The notes below the pieces were generated by a model. That model was not told where the DNA came from. It ran no database searches and saw nothing but the letters and a program-made list of their open reading frames with translations. 64,000 nt of DNA from the NCBI GenBank assembly GCA_008638375.1, contig CM018051.1, forward strand, positions 32,337,740 to 32,401,739, given 5' to 3'. This stretch comes from Nyssa sinensis (taxonomy: Eukaryota; Streptophyta; Magnoliopsida; Cornales; Nyssaceae). Position 1 is the first letter of the stretch; every line of letters starts with the position of its first letter. Shown here one piece after another: positions 1 to 12,879 of this stretch. Position numbers and translations under genes: made by a program.

Positions 1-480
1 GATCAAGCTATGAATATCAACAATAAAGGATAGTGATATCAACTAAAACTGAGATGCTCTCGTGGGGCCCGGAAATCCCCCTGAGCTCGTATTCAGTTCC
101 ATAGGACTCGCTGAATAATACTGCTTTGTGTACACTGTAACTCCACGTTCTATGCCTCGCATAGCAACGTGTAAATGTTCTACTCGAAAACTGGACCCGA
201 AGGTCATAAATAACATCAGAATAGAGATATGACTGAGCATAAATCCAGCAGTAATAATATATCAGGATCATGCTAGCTTCCACGAAGAGTATAGTGGAAT
301 CATAACTGGTTCTAGGCAATCTGACGTAACAATAGTTTTCGAGGCTATGGTTACTAGACTGCTTCAAATAAAACTGTCTGGCCCTTACGGCCCTAGGTAC
401 AAGTGTATGACAAGAACTCTATACACAAGTGTACAATCATGATCGAGATATATATAGAAATCAATAACTGTTTCCCACAT
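1..480 (-). mobile_element. Element E 3' LTR, distal part (continues left of window)
   Basis: Positions about 310-480 match 54390-54545 in the right-hand E LTR almost base for base, and the match resumes after each nested insertion, so this is part of the E LTR opened by F1. Positions 1-310 have no counterpart on the right, where the LTR is truncated, but they resemble internal LTR sequence of family F around 2830-3010. A 116-codon minus-strand reading frame at 17-367 spans this stretch; it has no domain I recognise and I do not call it a gene. The true U5 end of this LTR lies outside the window. Confidence 0.7.
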
Positions 481-3400
481 TGTGATATCCCGACCCGGGA
501 TACGACACGATTACCGAGGCAAGTCGACTGAATAGCATAACCTGAGCTGCCTTAAACCTTAAGTCACAATAATTATGGAACTGAACCTAATTTCAAAAGA
601 TAAATGTTTTGATTAGTAAGGCCAGTGTCGGGTAGTACCCGAGCAACTCAGAACCTTACCTCGAAAAGTGTGCATGCATGCAACCCATGCATGCATACGT
701 ACGTACACATGCATAGTTCACAGAATATTAGTGTATGTGTACGTGATTAAAAATACAGTTATACGTATATATATGATTATAATGACATGTATAAAACTAT
801 GTATTTTATATGTATATATATATGTATAATGTAAATGTATTATGTGTATAAATTGAAATAAAGAGAAAAAGGAAAGGAAGCTTCCAAGCAACAAAAATCA
901 GTGTGTGTGCATCACTGTGTGTGTGTGTGTGCATCACTGTGTGTTTGTGTGTGTTTGGGAAACCCACCAACCGACCTTGATAAAGGTGGTGGGTGTGTAT
1001 AAGTAATACATGTATATATATATGTGTATGTATATGAGGTACGTGGATGGAGGAGATTTAAGGGGCAATTCTCTGCAGTCAAGGATGACTGCAAGAGAGA
1101 GAGAGTGTGTGATAAGGTAGAGAGAGAAGAGGCGGTGGGTGTTTTGTATATACATATATATGTATACGGGTTTGAGAGATGAGAGGTTAGAAAAGAAAAG
1201 GGAGAGTCAGGAACTGAAGGGGAGAAGAAGAGAGAAGGATTGAAGTAGAAACAGAGAGGTTTGGGAGGGTCACAGTAGGTTAAAAACCGAAACCCAGGTA
1301 AGTAATCACGTTTCTGTTTTTATAATTCTAAGCATGAATGTTTGATTTTCAACTAGGGTCTTAATAAGAATGATATTAGCTTTTAAATGCAAAAATAATC
1401 AGGTTAAATGGTTTGGAAACCATGGAGAAAGACCGAGTTGCAGGTTGATGGAATATTCTCGGGTTCCATGAATTTTATGGTTAAAACTTGTTTAAAAGTT
1501 TATGAAAATGATCCTTATGCATGCAGAAAACTATTAGGAACAAATTAGATCCAAAACAGTCAAGAAACTATTACGAAATCAAGAAAAATCAGTTCACCGA
1601 AAAACCGGCAGGAATTGATAATCACCCTGTTCGTAAGATTTGAGAAGTTCAAATGGAAAACCGAAGATAGATTCCTGATCCCCATATGATGAGGAATAAA
1701 ATGGCATTGAAAATACATGAGAAAAATGAATGGGAACAGTCACCGGCGTCGGAAGGGACGCCGGAACCCGAGTGTTCTCTCACCGGAATATTGGGGAAGA
1801 CGACTGTTAAGTCGTGGGTTTATTCGGGTAAAAAAGAAACGGGTCCGGGTTGGATCCGGGTCGGGACCCGACCGGATATAAACGGTTAAATGATACTATG
1901 CCGTTTTGGGTCTTTAATTTAAATGAGATTGGGCTTGTTTGGTTGCAGGGATAATAAATAGGAATTGGGTTTTGGGGTTAACCGAAACAGGGATAAGGAT
2001 AGGAAACAGGGTTATTGAAATCCGGTTTTTCAAGTGGACTGAACCGTTTGGTTCAAGGGAAGGGTGAGACGGTTTAGGGTTTTTAGGTCTGAACCAACTG
2101 GTTCAGACCGCAGCTTTTAGAAATTGTGAACCGGCCCCAAATGTTTTGTGAAATCTCACTGTTGCCCAAGTATAAAAAATTAATTAAATATTAATTTTTA
2201 CAATAATGCCCCTAATTCAAAAATGGGTCAAACGAAGTCCAAACAAGGCAAATGAATAGTCAAAACCTATTATCTCGGACGTTCTAAGTCCAATGGTGGG
2301 GTCTGTTTTACGAGACGGAACCCCGAAGGATAAAATACCGCAAAAGTGCAAAATGACTATTTTGCCCTTTTAGTACAAAAGTCCAAATGGAATTCTGCGA
2401 AAGCCTAAACCGACTTTCTCCGGCGTTACGGACTCAATGGTAAAGTCTAAAATAGTATTTGAAATACTTATGATAGAAAGGCATAAAATTTGATGAATAG
2501 CATTTATTCTGAAATGTATTCACTGATATATAGGAAACTCGAAAGGCAAAGGTACACTCACGGATTTCTGAGGTAGAATCACGATAGAGGTAAGTGGATC
2601 ACTTTCTCTTGCATGTGGTGTTTCTAAAGCCAAGTTTATTCTTTACTGCCAAACTTGTACTCTTGAAAGTACTTCACGTTATTGCTATCCACAATGCGAT
2701 ATTGTTCTATCTTGTGGACATTGATTGACTATTGTACTATTGTTATCATATTGAACCATGCCTTGAAAGGCTTACTGTTATGCTTTACTGTATATACGAT
2801 ATTCCATTTTCATACTCCTTATGGAATCACAAATGATCATGCTATGTTATAAATGCTGGAATTGTGCTCAGTCACAATATCCATCCGATGCTTCTGTGAC
2901 GAACTAGTCCGTGAACGGACGTGTGGCAAAAGATGTGAGTTTAACTGAGAGGTATGCCGGGCCTCGAATTACGCAGAGGGGTTGCCATTCCCTACTACAG
3001 ATTATAAGCATCTCCATTGGATTATTGTTATGGATATATTGTTGAATGGTTACTGTAACTTATGGATTACTGTTTCTTATGGGTTATCTTACGTTGTTCA
3101 ATGGTTTGATTGAAAATCATTTTATTGTGGCAGTACTTTTATTGTGACAGGTTATTATTGAGAAATCTTATCACTGCTTATTCATTACTTCTGATTTTAT
3201 ATTGTGCCCCACTATCTATTGGCCATCATGGCAACCGTTCTCATTGGCTATCACAGCATCTTACTTCATATGATTGGCTATCATATTTTTGTTCATGGAT
3301 TTGTATCTTATCGATACCAGTGTCGGAGATCTGGTTTACTTGCTGAGCTTCATAGCTCATTCCACCCCACTTACCCCCATTTCAGGTGATGACGCTGCGA

Positions 3401-3714
3401 GACCCCAGTAGGAGTCTGAGAGCGTAGGGGGACATTTTGAAGTACTGTATCAGTCTATGTTAGTTCTCCCATGTATTCACCACCCCCGGGTGCTGGTTAT
3501 GTTTTAGTTCTCATTTTGTTTTATGTAGAACTATGTCATGTATTTAATAGACTTCCGCTGTTTAATGTATTTAAAAAGACTTCCGCTGTTTACTGTTTAA
3601 AATTTTAATACATTGCATATTAGTATTATGATACTGGAATGGAAAAAGTAGGGACGGCCTTCGGGTCGGCCCCGCGACACGAGATCTGCATAGGGTGGAT
3701 TTCGGGTCGTGACA
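481..3714 (+). mobile_element. F1, giant solo LTR (3.23 kb), Ty3/gypsy type
   Basis: The unit begins TGTGATATCCCGACCC and ends GGGTCGTGACA, with a perfect 5-bp duplication CACAT on both sides (476-480 and 3715-3719). Removing it restores a sequence continuous with 54540-54550 in the other E LTR. Sense is plus by analogy with element C, where the CGTGACA end abuts the primer-binding site. Inside are a GT microsatellite (about 902-955), a purine-rich leader (about 1170-1300) ending in a good 5' splice site (CCCAG/GTAAGTAA near 1295), AACCGG-rich dyads near 2030-2110, a module of the kind shared by all the LTR families (2218-2470), another donor (AGAG/GTAAGT near 2590) and an acceptor CCCATTTCAG/GTGATG near 3386. 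No gag or pol sequence is present. Confidence 0.85.
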
Positions 3715-3768
3715 CACATGATAGGGTAATATTAATGTGGCTCAATAAATACTGGTATAGATATATAG
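3715..3768 (-). mobile_element. Element E 3' LTR, short bridge between F1 and D1
   Basis: These 54 bases match 54546-54597 in the right E LTR. They start with the second copy of the F1 target duplication and end with TATAG, the left flank of D1. Confidence 0.8.
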
Positions 3769-6700
3769 TGTCACGCCCCGAATTTCCACAAACCCGGGGA
3801 GTGAGTGAAATGAATTAAGAAAAGAAAATAAAAGACAATTTAATGGATTCAATTAAACATACATTCATTTCCTTTAACATATATACATGTGAGGCACATT
3901 CAATAAGTATATCCTACATGTTATTTTGGGCTTAAGCCCTTACATCACAAAATATGCCCCAAGGGCCAAATATACTTCCAAGCTCTTTTCCCCTCCTTCC
4001 TTCAAGACTTCATCAAGTCTCAAGTAGTAGAAGCATCATTTGTAATATGATATCCCACGAATAGGTCAACACAACTACTGGTATGACACAATGCTAATGC
4101 AAGGAACAAAATTAAGGAGTGGCATGTGCAAGTGTACATTTGTGGTCTACATACTTTCAAATTCATCAACACAATGCATTAACAGTATGCATGACACACC
4201 CATGCAAACTCTATGCCACACCCATATTTCACTTTACGGTCCTTTCCCGCTGGCATGACTACTAATCGTATGTCTCACTTCACGGTACGTCCCTATTGGC
4301 ATGAGTACCAATGGCCAATTTTGCGTTTTTCACCATAGGATCTACACCCTCATAATGCAAAGCACTAAGTGCTCAACCCACATTATGTTTCAAGGAATTA
4401 CACCATGCCAACATGCTTTGATTTCACCATGCAACAATGCAATCTCAATGAAGCATTTTATTCACACATGAAGCATGCTTTAAATAATGCAATATACTCA
4501 AAGAAATAATAACATTTGAATCACAAAACTCCTTCCTCGTGTACGTATGCTATACACAATCAATTCAAACACATGCTCAAATTACATATTCATAATTTTA
4601 ACAATTCTCAAGAAACATAAATCACATAATGTACCAACACATGGAATATACACATAGTCATGGTTCATATTTGTCACTTTACCAAGCTCCCAAAGAGTAA
4701 CAAAGGACACATAAGCACATAAACAATCAACTCTAGGTTTTTTCAAGGCAACTACATCCTATGTGATTTTCTAACATCAAATAAACATATGAATCATTCA
4801 ATCAACATAGAAATTATTCCGAATCTTAATCTTATTCCTTACTTAGCAAAATATCATACCTAGACGGGTTCTTCTCAACCCTAGGGAGTTTTGTCCGCTG
4901 TACAGTCGAACCAATCAATGAAAAATATAGTCCTCTTACTGTATCTGTCTAGAAGATCAAACCGCCTTTTCTTTTCCACTACGTTCCTATGATTCAAGAA
5001 ATGCACCTCAGTCCACTATATAAATAGTCTATGTTATTCATCAAATTTTATGTCTCTTTACCATTGATATCTCTTTTATTTAAATAGACTCTACTATTGA
5101 ATCCGGAATGTTGAACAAAATCGGTTTGGGCTTTCGCGGAATTCAATTCGAATTTCAGTACTAAAAAAGTAAAACGGTCATTTTGCACTTTTACGAGTTC
5201 TTACTTCTCGAGACCTCTTTTCCCAAATTGGACTCCATGGTTGAGTCTAGAATGCTAAAAAAATAAAAATTCACTATTCTTTTATTTTAATCGGAGTTCG
5301 TTTGACTACTTTTCGACTTAGGGACATTTTAGTAATTTCCCCTCTTAAATTATTTAAATTAAATATTATTTTATTACTCAGGTCAATTGAAAATTAACCA
5401 TAAATTATGAGCATAATTATAATTCCATAAAGTTCTATTCTAATTTGAAATAACTAAACAATAATTAAGTCTAACCCTGTCTGGCTGCAGTTAATGTTCC
5501 ACTGGCCCTGCAATCATCATTTATCTCTCCACCAACACCTATTACTGAATTTTTAGATACTGTGTCACGACCCGAAACCCACCCTGCGCGGATTACCGGA
5601 TCGCGATCGCCGCCCCGAGACCCGAAGGCCTCGAGACAAGGCTCGCATAGGTAGCGGTATCGAATAGATGTGCTTCATGTGGTTGCGGAAGCGTGAAAAT
5701 ATATATATTTTTTTTCTTATTTAAAATTTGCACATCCGTCCGATACTGCCGCTATTCTCAATGGTACACATGTTCACACATTCACATAAAATCAGAGCAT
5801 AACTAAAACTTAAAAGACTTCATAATTAAAATCTTAATTCAACTGCCCCGTAGGGCTTAATACACGTCCTTAAAATATCAGCTAATACAAAACACATTAA
5901 TCAGAGTTCATGTGATTTTTCCCCAAAAGAACTCCTCAAGCAAATCTTCCCAAAGGCTAGGTTTCTTCTTATAGTCTTCAAAAATCGATCTGCCCATAGT
6001 CACCTGAAAGGGGGGGGGGGCGGATAAAATCCGGGTAAGCTAATCAAAGCTTGTGAGTAATTCCTACATTTGTCATGGGGTTTTCAACTGGTAGTGGTTT
6101 TAGCACATGAGGGTTTATGAAATACTCACTACCAATTGCTCGTACATTTTAGAACACAGAATATATGCATTCTTTAAAACAATAGCTTTGAACAATTAAA
6201 GTATTCAAGCTAAATACACATTTTCTTCAAATAGAGCATATGCAATTTAAAAGCATATAAACACGTGAAATAGAATAAGGATAATACCTACTTCTATTTT
6301 CAAAATCACTTGTCATCTTTTCTCTTTTATTAGGCAGAATCTGTTTCGAACCAGACTCCCATTTTACTGCCAATACTGTCGATGGAGATATCTCATTTGC
6401 CTGGGGAATTAGATCTTTCTACCGGGCATGTACTGTTGAATCCCGAAGGATTTCAACCATCATAGAGGGTGGTACTGTCACATCCCGAACCCCACCCTAC
6501 GCGGATGTCGAGGACGTGACTGCCAGTCGGTCGCGACGCGACCAACCAAAGGCAAATTCTGAACTTTCCGACGAATTGCACTCCAACTGTAGGGTCAGAT
6601 GCAGCGGAATTTAAAACTTTTCTTTGTGTCACGGGAATGCAACTCACTTATCCATCATAAGAATATGCATCACAGAGCAAGACTAAATCCAGTCAGTCAA

Positions 6701-7139
6701 CAATTCTAATCTCAGAGCATATCTAAAATCAAGCATATAACAACAGAGCAGATCTAATATCTCTAGAGTACCATTAGTTCCATGAGCCATGTCTATCTAG
6801 TATATATCAGTCAAGTCAGTCATAACATACCACTCACCGGAATAACCAGGTTCAATCCACAATAAACCAGTCTCTATAATTCAGTGCCGTCAGATCCTTA
6901 CTTGAGATGCCACTTGGCCTATTCACGTCATGTCATAGTACCTTCTAATCCAATGGAGGTAATTCCTGAAAAATGTCAGAATAATGGGGTGAGCTTAAAT
7001 AAGCCCAGTGAGTAACACAGATTCCCTATCATGGGTTTCAAAACCAGTTTTGTGCTCCCATGGCACATGGATAATTTAGTCATTACAAAAATAACTATTT
7101 TTATAAATCCATTTCATAAGCAGTCTAGTACAATAAAAC

Positions 7140-7905
7140 AGAATCGAACAGACAATACAAACGGATCGGAACATGACATAACCAATCGGTCAGAACAATA
7201 ACTATTGCTAATATATCGGTCAAGACACAGACTCTTCATTAACGGAACGAATCATAACGGAACTGGACCATATATCAATCAAGACAGACAGATCATCAAC
7301 GGACGGAACATGTCGGAACCGGACGGAACATATCAATCGAGGTTGACATAACATTAACGGACGGAATATAACGGAATCGGACGGTAACAATACATCAGTC
7401 AAGCAAAGGCATATCGCGAACGGATAAAATTATAACGGAACTAAACGGAAACAATACACTAATCAAGACACAGGCAAATCATGAACAGGACACAACATAA
7501 CGGAACTGAGTAGAAATAATATAACAATCAAGTCAGGGACACATCACTGTCGGAACTAATCATAACTGGACTGAACAATATTTCAATCAAGACAGACGTT
7601 TCATCAATGGACAGTACACAACGGAACTGGACCATATATCAATCAAGGCAGACACATTATCAATGAACGGAACATAACAGAATCGAACAGAACAAAACAT
7701 TAGTCAAGCAAAGACATATCATCAACGGACGGATCATAACGGAACTGGACCATATATCAATCAAAGCGGACTTAACATCATTAATGGACGGAACATGTCA
7801 GAACCGGACGGAACGTATCAATCGAGGCAGACATATCATTAACGGACAGCACATAACCGAACTGAACGGAATTCCTAATTCGAAGGACACAAGCACATCA
7901 CGTGG
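7140..7905. repeat. B-family minisatellite (ACGGAAC-rich), B1 copy
   Basis: A degenerate tandem array whose units run roughly: CATCAACGGACGGAAC, then ATAACGGAACTGGAC, then ATATATCAATCAAGACAG. Spacing varies around 55-70 bp. Units have drifted by substitutions and by loss of sub-blocks. The same position of B-prime holds an equivalent array (45290-45850 on the other strand), and a decayed version built on CAGAACAGA occurs in B3 (about 63575-63700). Confidence 0.75.
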
Positions 7906-8565
7906 AATGCGGTACAAAGGGCGTACATTAAGTACATACATTTAAACAATATAGCATTCAGACAGTATACTATACAAATCGGTACGATACAACAAAATGT
8001 TGTTCTTTGCCTATATCACATGGTTTATTTTATCGTTTCAGAAATAATGGTTCAATATATCCATTTTATCTCAACAGTTCAAAACAGGCAAAACAGTACG
8101 GAATGCTAGCACAGGGATCAGGAATATAGTCAATTATTTAAAAAGACTAAAACCATGTCATAAGTGATATAGTACGGAAAACATGCATTTAAATAATTGC
8201 ACTTAAATATTTGCATTCAAAACAGATCAGTAAATCAAGGGACAGTATCAAAACAGTGTCAGAAGTTACTCACAAACTTTACGCCTATTTCCTTGCATAA
8301 ATAATCCGATAACCTCCAGGTACGTCAGGCATCTCCATGTATATCCTGAATAATAATCATCAATCACAGACAGATCAGAACTCATCCATTCAGGTCTCAT
8401 TCGTCATCTTAGGTATCTATCGGATTACCTAAGATAGCCTAGTAGCCTATCGCCCTTCCATTGGGTCTCACTCGAGGCTATTTCTTTCTTTAATTAGGCT
8501 TAGCAGTTATTAGGATTATATCCTAAGTCATTTAGACTTCAATTGTTATCAGTCAGGCACTCATT

Positions 8566-9690
8566 CAACCTTAGGGGCAAAATGGTAATTTTACCATTCT
8601 TGTCCCGGACCCTGTCGTGGTCTTCGGAATAGTCTTTATATCTTAAGTACAAAGTTCTACGTCCTTTGGACTCCAATCGGTATCAGTTAGGTTCTCATTT
8701 TAACCATAGGGGCAAAATGGTAATTTTGCCATTCTTATCCCAGACCCTGTTCTGTTCCTCAGAATATCCCATATATCGTATATATGAAGTTTTAAGTCTT
8801 TTAGACTTTAATCGGTATCAGTTGGGTACTTATTTAGTCTTAGGGGCAAAATGGTAATTTTGCCATTCTCGCCCGGGACCCTATCATGGTCCTCAGAACG
8901 TCCCATATCTCTCATGTATAAATTTGTAAGTCCCTTGGACTTCATTTGGTATCTGCTTTAGATCGTCGGGACACATCGGTCATTTCTCGTTTTACGCGTT
9001 GACTGTCTCAGAGTCTTATTTAGCCCTTCAGTGTTCATAATTATCCCTATGATAATTTATCAGATCAGTTTGACCTTTATTCGACCTCTACTTTGCACTT
9101 ACAGTGCTCAGGGGTATTTTGGTCATTTTACGTTTTGTGTAATTCTGACCCCGATTCGTCATTTAATTAAGTTTACAGTCTCACCAGTGTCTGGGCTCCT
9201 ACCGGTATCAGTTTCGTCCCAATCGGACTTTGTTTAGGTCTCGTACGGTATCAGGGGTAATTTGGTAATTTCATGTGTCGTATTTTTCGGCACGTTAGTT
9301 CATAAAATGGACCTCACCATTGGGTCCAGAGTGTCCGACATAGTGAAATTGGACTGTCTGTTATGTTTAATCGGCCCTGAGTATCATTAAGGGCAATTCA
9401 GTCATTTACACCTACGTGTCTGTATTTTTCGGGACCTCAGTTCACTAAACGGACCTCACCGTTGAGTCCAGAATGCACGAGATAGTCAAAATAGACTGTC
9501 TGATATTTTTATTTGGGTCTGGTGCCATCAGGGGCAGTACAGTAATTTATCACTTACAGGTCTGTATTTTTTCGGTACTATCTTTCCCAATTTGGACTGT
9601 ACCATTGAGTCCAGAATATTTGAAATAGTGAAAATACACTGTTCATTTAATTTATTTGGACTCCGTTTGACATATTTAATGTCCAGGGGT
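8566..9690. repeat. Shared LTR module array, B1 copy (about eight units)
   Basis: Three units of about 145-150 bp each contain GGGGCAAAATGGTAATTTT, followed by a GGGACCCT stretch and GTCCTTTGGACTTC. Further units of about 130-140 bp carry GGTAATTTGGTAATTT, then TATTTTTCGG, then GGACCTCACCATTGAGTCC and a GAAATAGTGAAAATACACT-like tail. Single or few copies of the second type occur in every LTR family of the window, while B copies have the longest array. Confidence 0.7.
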
Positions 9691-11368
9691 AAAATTGTAA
9701 TTTTACCTATTTAATAAAATAATAAAATAATTATTTTATTATTTAATTAATTTATTCAGGGCTTAAATGTATAAATTTTCAAAAGTCTGGGCCACTGTGT
9801 AATTCTTTAAAACAGTTGGGGACAAATCCGTAATTTTCAGAAATCATTTGGGGTTAAAACATAATTTCATAATTTAGGGGTTCAAACCCAAGGGTTCAAT
9901 GGTTCACCAAGTGAACCGGTCCAAAACCATCAAGAACCAACCGGTTCAGTTCCTTCAGAAAACCGGAATTAAATATCCCTGTTATCCCCTAATTGGCCCC
10001 TTATCCGTATATAGGTTTAGCCCCAAATCAATTTCAATTTCTGATTTATTAACTCTGTTGCCAAACGGTCCGAATTCAATTTTTTTTAAAACACATCAGT
10101 TTACCAAACGGTGCCGTTCCAATTAATTCGGTGGCATCACTCGTGGACAGACACATGTCCGAGTCGGTTCAGTGGGCTTAGGCGTGTTGGACGAGTCGAC
10201 CCAGTCGACTCGTCGTCTTCTTCACCATGTCAAGTGCTGTAGCCCTAGTTACAGGTTCGGATTTCTTCAAATTCGTGACATTTTGGCCACGAATTCTCTC
10301 TGCCCTTGGTTCCAGTTTACTTCTGGGTGTCATGCCAACAAGTTGGCATTGATTTGGTGGCTCGAAACAAGCTCAAATGTTTGATCCATGGAGGAACAGC
10401 CGAAACGATAATTTGGCTATTAAACCCTCGTTTCTCCACCATTTTCCATGGTTTTCGTTTCTTTGTGACCGTATCTCCATGGGGGTCAATATCTCATTCC
10501 AAAAACATGATTTAGAAGTCTTATTTGGGAGTTGGGTTTCATGGCCGAAACCTGCAACTCCATGTTCGAGGGCCTTCCCGTGTGATTTTGGGTCGAGTAC
10601 CTAAGTATTTAGGATCCTATTGAGGTCTAGAACAGTTCTAGGCAAGCCAAAATAGGTTTGGCTAGAGTCGAATCAGACCTGCTGTATGGGAGGTCGTCAA
10701 TGGCAGTTTCTAAGGGAGGGTGTGTTTCGAGCCTTCTAGGCTCTCTCAAACAATCTAAATCCGTCCCTAGGTGTCACAGTAGCTTATGCATGCAATTATA
10801 GTCCTTATAGCCCCAGAATTTCCTCAAAACAAATTCTAAAAATTCAAACCAATAAATGAAGGAAAAATTTGAATTTTTACCCTCAACAGTGGCAGTCTCT
10901 CCTCTAGCTTGGTTCAGGCACGACCTCGGTGGCTGCCTCAGTTCAGTCATGCTTCAGTTCCCCTCTGTCCTTTGGTGCATTTCCATATAAACAATAGGCA
11001 TGCACAAGCTTGTATACACACAAGCCATGGATACACACATGCAAGCTTTCTCTCTCTTGGTCTCTCACCCAAGACTACATGCAGACTCTCCAAGCTTCTA
11101 ACAGACCTACCCCCTCTATAACAGTTCTGATTTTTGAAGATCTCAAGGTGAGTCCATGTATATATACTAATATACACATTTATACCTATACATCTCCATA
11201 TATATAGATATATATACACATCAGAGAATCAGTAGGATCATGGGGATGATGTGGGCTGATGGAGAGCAATCATGTGGGGTTTGCATGGGTTGCCATTGGT
11301 TGATTTGGGTGGCAAGTTGGGGCAAATCAGAGATATATACAATTAAGTTGTATATATAGGCACAAAGG

Positions 11369-11449
11369 TGCTGGATGGCCACCTGGTTAAGTTTTTGGGT
11401 GAGATTCATTCCTTCCATAGGTCAAGGGTTCAATTCCCCTTGACCACCA
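11369..11449 (+). other. tRNA-like unit, antisense to B1
   Basis: An A-box-like TGGCCACCTGG (11376-11386) is followed about 40 bases later by a B-box-like GGTTCAATTCC (11427-11437). The B-box sits in the loop of a 9-bp stem, GGTCAAGGG pairing with CCCTTGACC. A TATATATAGG tract lies just upstream on the same strand. No acceptor stem can be drawn with confidence, so this is not annotated as a tRNA gene. The same unit recurs at the same place in B-prime, C (both LTRs) and G1. Confidence 0.5.
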
Positions 11450-12239
11450 ATTTGGTCATTTTTCCACATTTTGGGCTAAGGCCCTGTTTGGCTGCGCATT
11501 AATTCAGTTTCTGATGTTTGCCTCATAACTTTCATTCCGTAACTCCTTTTTCGGTGCGGTTTCTTCCGGTCAGTTTCTATTTCTGTTATCTTCAGTGTCA
11601 GAGGTTCCGTGTCATTTATTAGTCATTCGGGATTTTCGGGATTAACTAATTCGAATTCCGTCAGTGTTAAATTGACATTATTTCACCTAATTAATGGATA
11701 ATTAGGTTCGGGTATTATACTCTATTCTCGGACATGTTTAATCATTCTATTGGTCTAGTGTGACCACCGGGAGATTAAGGTTAATTTCCTTAATTATTCC
11801 CTAAGCCGGTACTAATTAATAATTAATTATTTAATTATTAATTATACAGAGTCGGGGTGTCACAGGTACTTAGTACCGTTTATCTTATAAAACATTTGTC
11901 ACTTGACTTCTTCAATAGATATTTTTTTCATGAACATTTAAAGCATGAAATGTAAAAATTCTACAATAAAGCTTCAAATACACGTGATAATCAAATTCAG
12001 AATATTAAAGAGGTTTGCATTTGATTTAGACATGCTGATGTATTTTCAAGAAAAGAGCTGAATTTAAAACATTTAATAAGCATGCCGTAACAGAATATTT
12101 TAAAAGAACGGAATCATATAAAGACTGAATTTGATATTCAAAGGCTGCAATGACTTGAGCTTAAAACTTCTTCAAATGTATGGAGTTAAATCTCCAGTTC
12201 AAATACAGGGTTACTCACCTTGGTCCTTTAGGGTTAGCT

Positions 12240-12722
12240 CTACTGAGGCGCCTTCCCTTTAACTTTCTCTTTCCTTAGCCTATCAAGATTTATGAAGATT
12301 TCATAAATTTTCATATGTACTTAATCAACTCCACAACTCACTAAGTGTAGACTGTGAGAAGCCTAACTTGTCATACCTGTCTGCCTTATAACTGTAATAC
12401 AGAGCTAGTAACTTATGTTCTTAATGATAATAATATTACCTGCGACGCCATTCGGCTAAGGTTTCTGTGTTCTCTCTCTCCTCTTCCAATTTCCTCCTTT
12501 TTTTTTTTCCTCCTTCTTTTTAGCCTCCGCCACCATGGCCTTGGTGGGTGATTTGAACATGAAGGGGCTTACCGAGACGACCTCTGTCGCCTTGGCTATC
12601 TTGACAAATCTGTCGATTACTCTCTGTCGACGCAACAGCTCTTGCATGAAGGCCTGTTGCTTTGGGTCCTTGGCCCTTTGGGCCTTGGTCATGATCGTGT
12701 ACTTGGGTCGTTGTTCTTCCAT
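12240..12722 (-). pseudogene. LTR-embedded spliced gene, A1 copy (intron kept, frameshifted)
   Basis: Exon 1 is 12440-12722 and exon 2 is 12240-12279; the 160-nt intron between them has GT-AG ends and is phase 2 (AG/G). The start is the ATG at 12720-12722, in the same context (AAATCATGGAAGAAC) as the intact A-prime copy, to which the first 70 residues are almost identical. The protein begins MEEQRPKYTIMTKAQRAKDP and is Lys/Arg-rich with a predicted long helix. After AMVAEAKKK an A-rich tract near 12500 has expanded (exon 1 is 283 nt against 278 in A-prime), which shifts the frame before the conserved NTETLAEW tail, so this copy is probably dead. The stop TAG at 12240-12242 is conserved in position. 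It lies on the sense strand of the LTR. I do not recognise the family; a regulatory or RNA-binding role would be a guess. Confidence 0.75.
12280..12439 (-). other. 160-nt GT-AG intron in the A1 LTR gene
   Basis: On the minus strand the exon reads CGTCGCAG, then GTAATATT... to ...CTTGATAG, then GCTAAGG. A-prime reads CGTCGCAGGCTAAGG without a break at 36578-36592, so the 160 bases are exactly what splicing would remove. The intron is A+T-rich, as plant introns usually are. G1 has its own intron at the same codon position. Confidence 0.85.
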
Positions 12723-12879
12723 GATTTAGCTAAGATCAATTTATGAGTTAGAAATTTTTATTCTAGAGTTGATGTGTTGTCATGTCCTCGTATATGCCGT
12801 AGATTAGTACTTTGGCATCACTTTAATTTATAGTCATCTGACAGATGCTATTCATCAAATTTTATGTATTTTTATTTTA

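Larger units (their letters stand above)
6476..11864 (-). mobile_element. B1, giant solo LTR (5.39 kb) nested in A1
   Basis: Starts TGTCACATCCCG and ends GTCGGGGTGTCACA. The duplication GGTAC is perfect (6471-6475 and 11865-11869), and A-prime shows the empty site with a single GGTAC near 37012. B-prime (41796-46924) is a second full copy in the opposite orientation; B3 and B4 at the right edge are further copies. Sense is minus. From U5 to U3 the unit holds a splice-acceptor-like CATTTTTCAG, a minisatellite (7140-7905), a long module array (8566-9690), a conserved A+T-rich block, a leader near 10880-11100 and a tRNA-like antisense unit (11369-11449). No gag or pol was found. At more than 5 kb this is very long for an LTR. 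Confidence 0.87.

Noticed and set aside
481..3714. Giant TGTCAC...GTGACA units as DNA transposons with terminal inverted repeats
   Set aside because: The ends are partly inverted because all LTRs start TG and end CA with a GGG/CCC motif. Element C shows the same ends next to a tRNA-Met primer site and a polypurine tract, and duplications are always 5 bp, as for gypsy integrase.
7140..7905. CRISPR-like array
   Set aside because: Units are contiguous and degenerate with no constant repeat/unique spacer pattern, and the DNA is a plant retrotransposon LTR.
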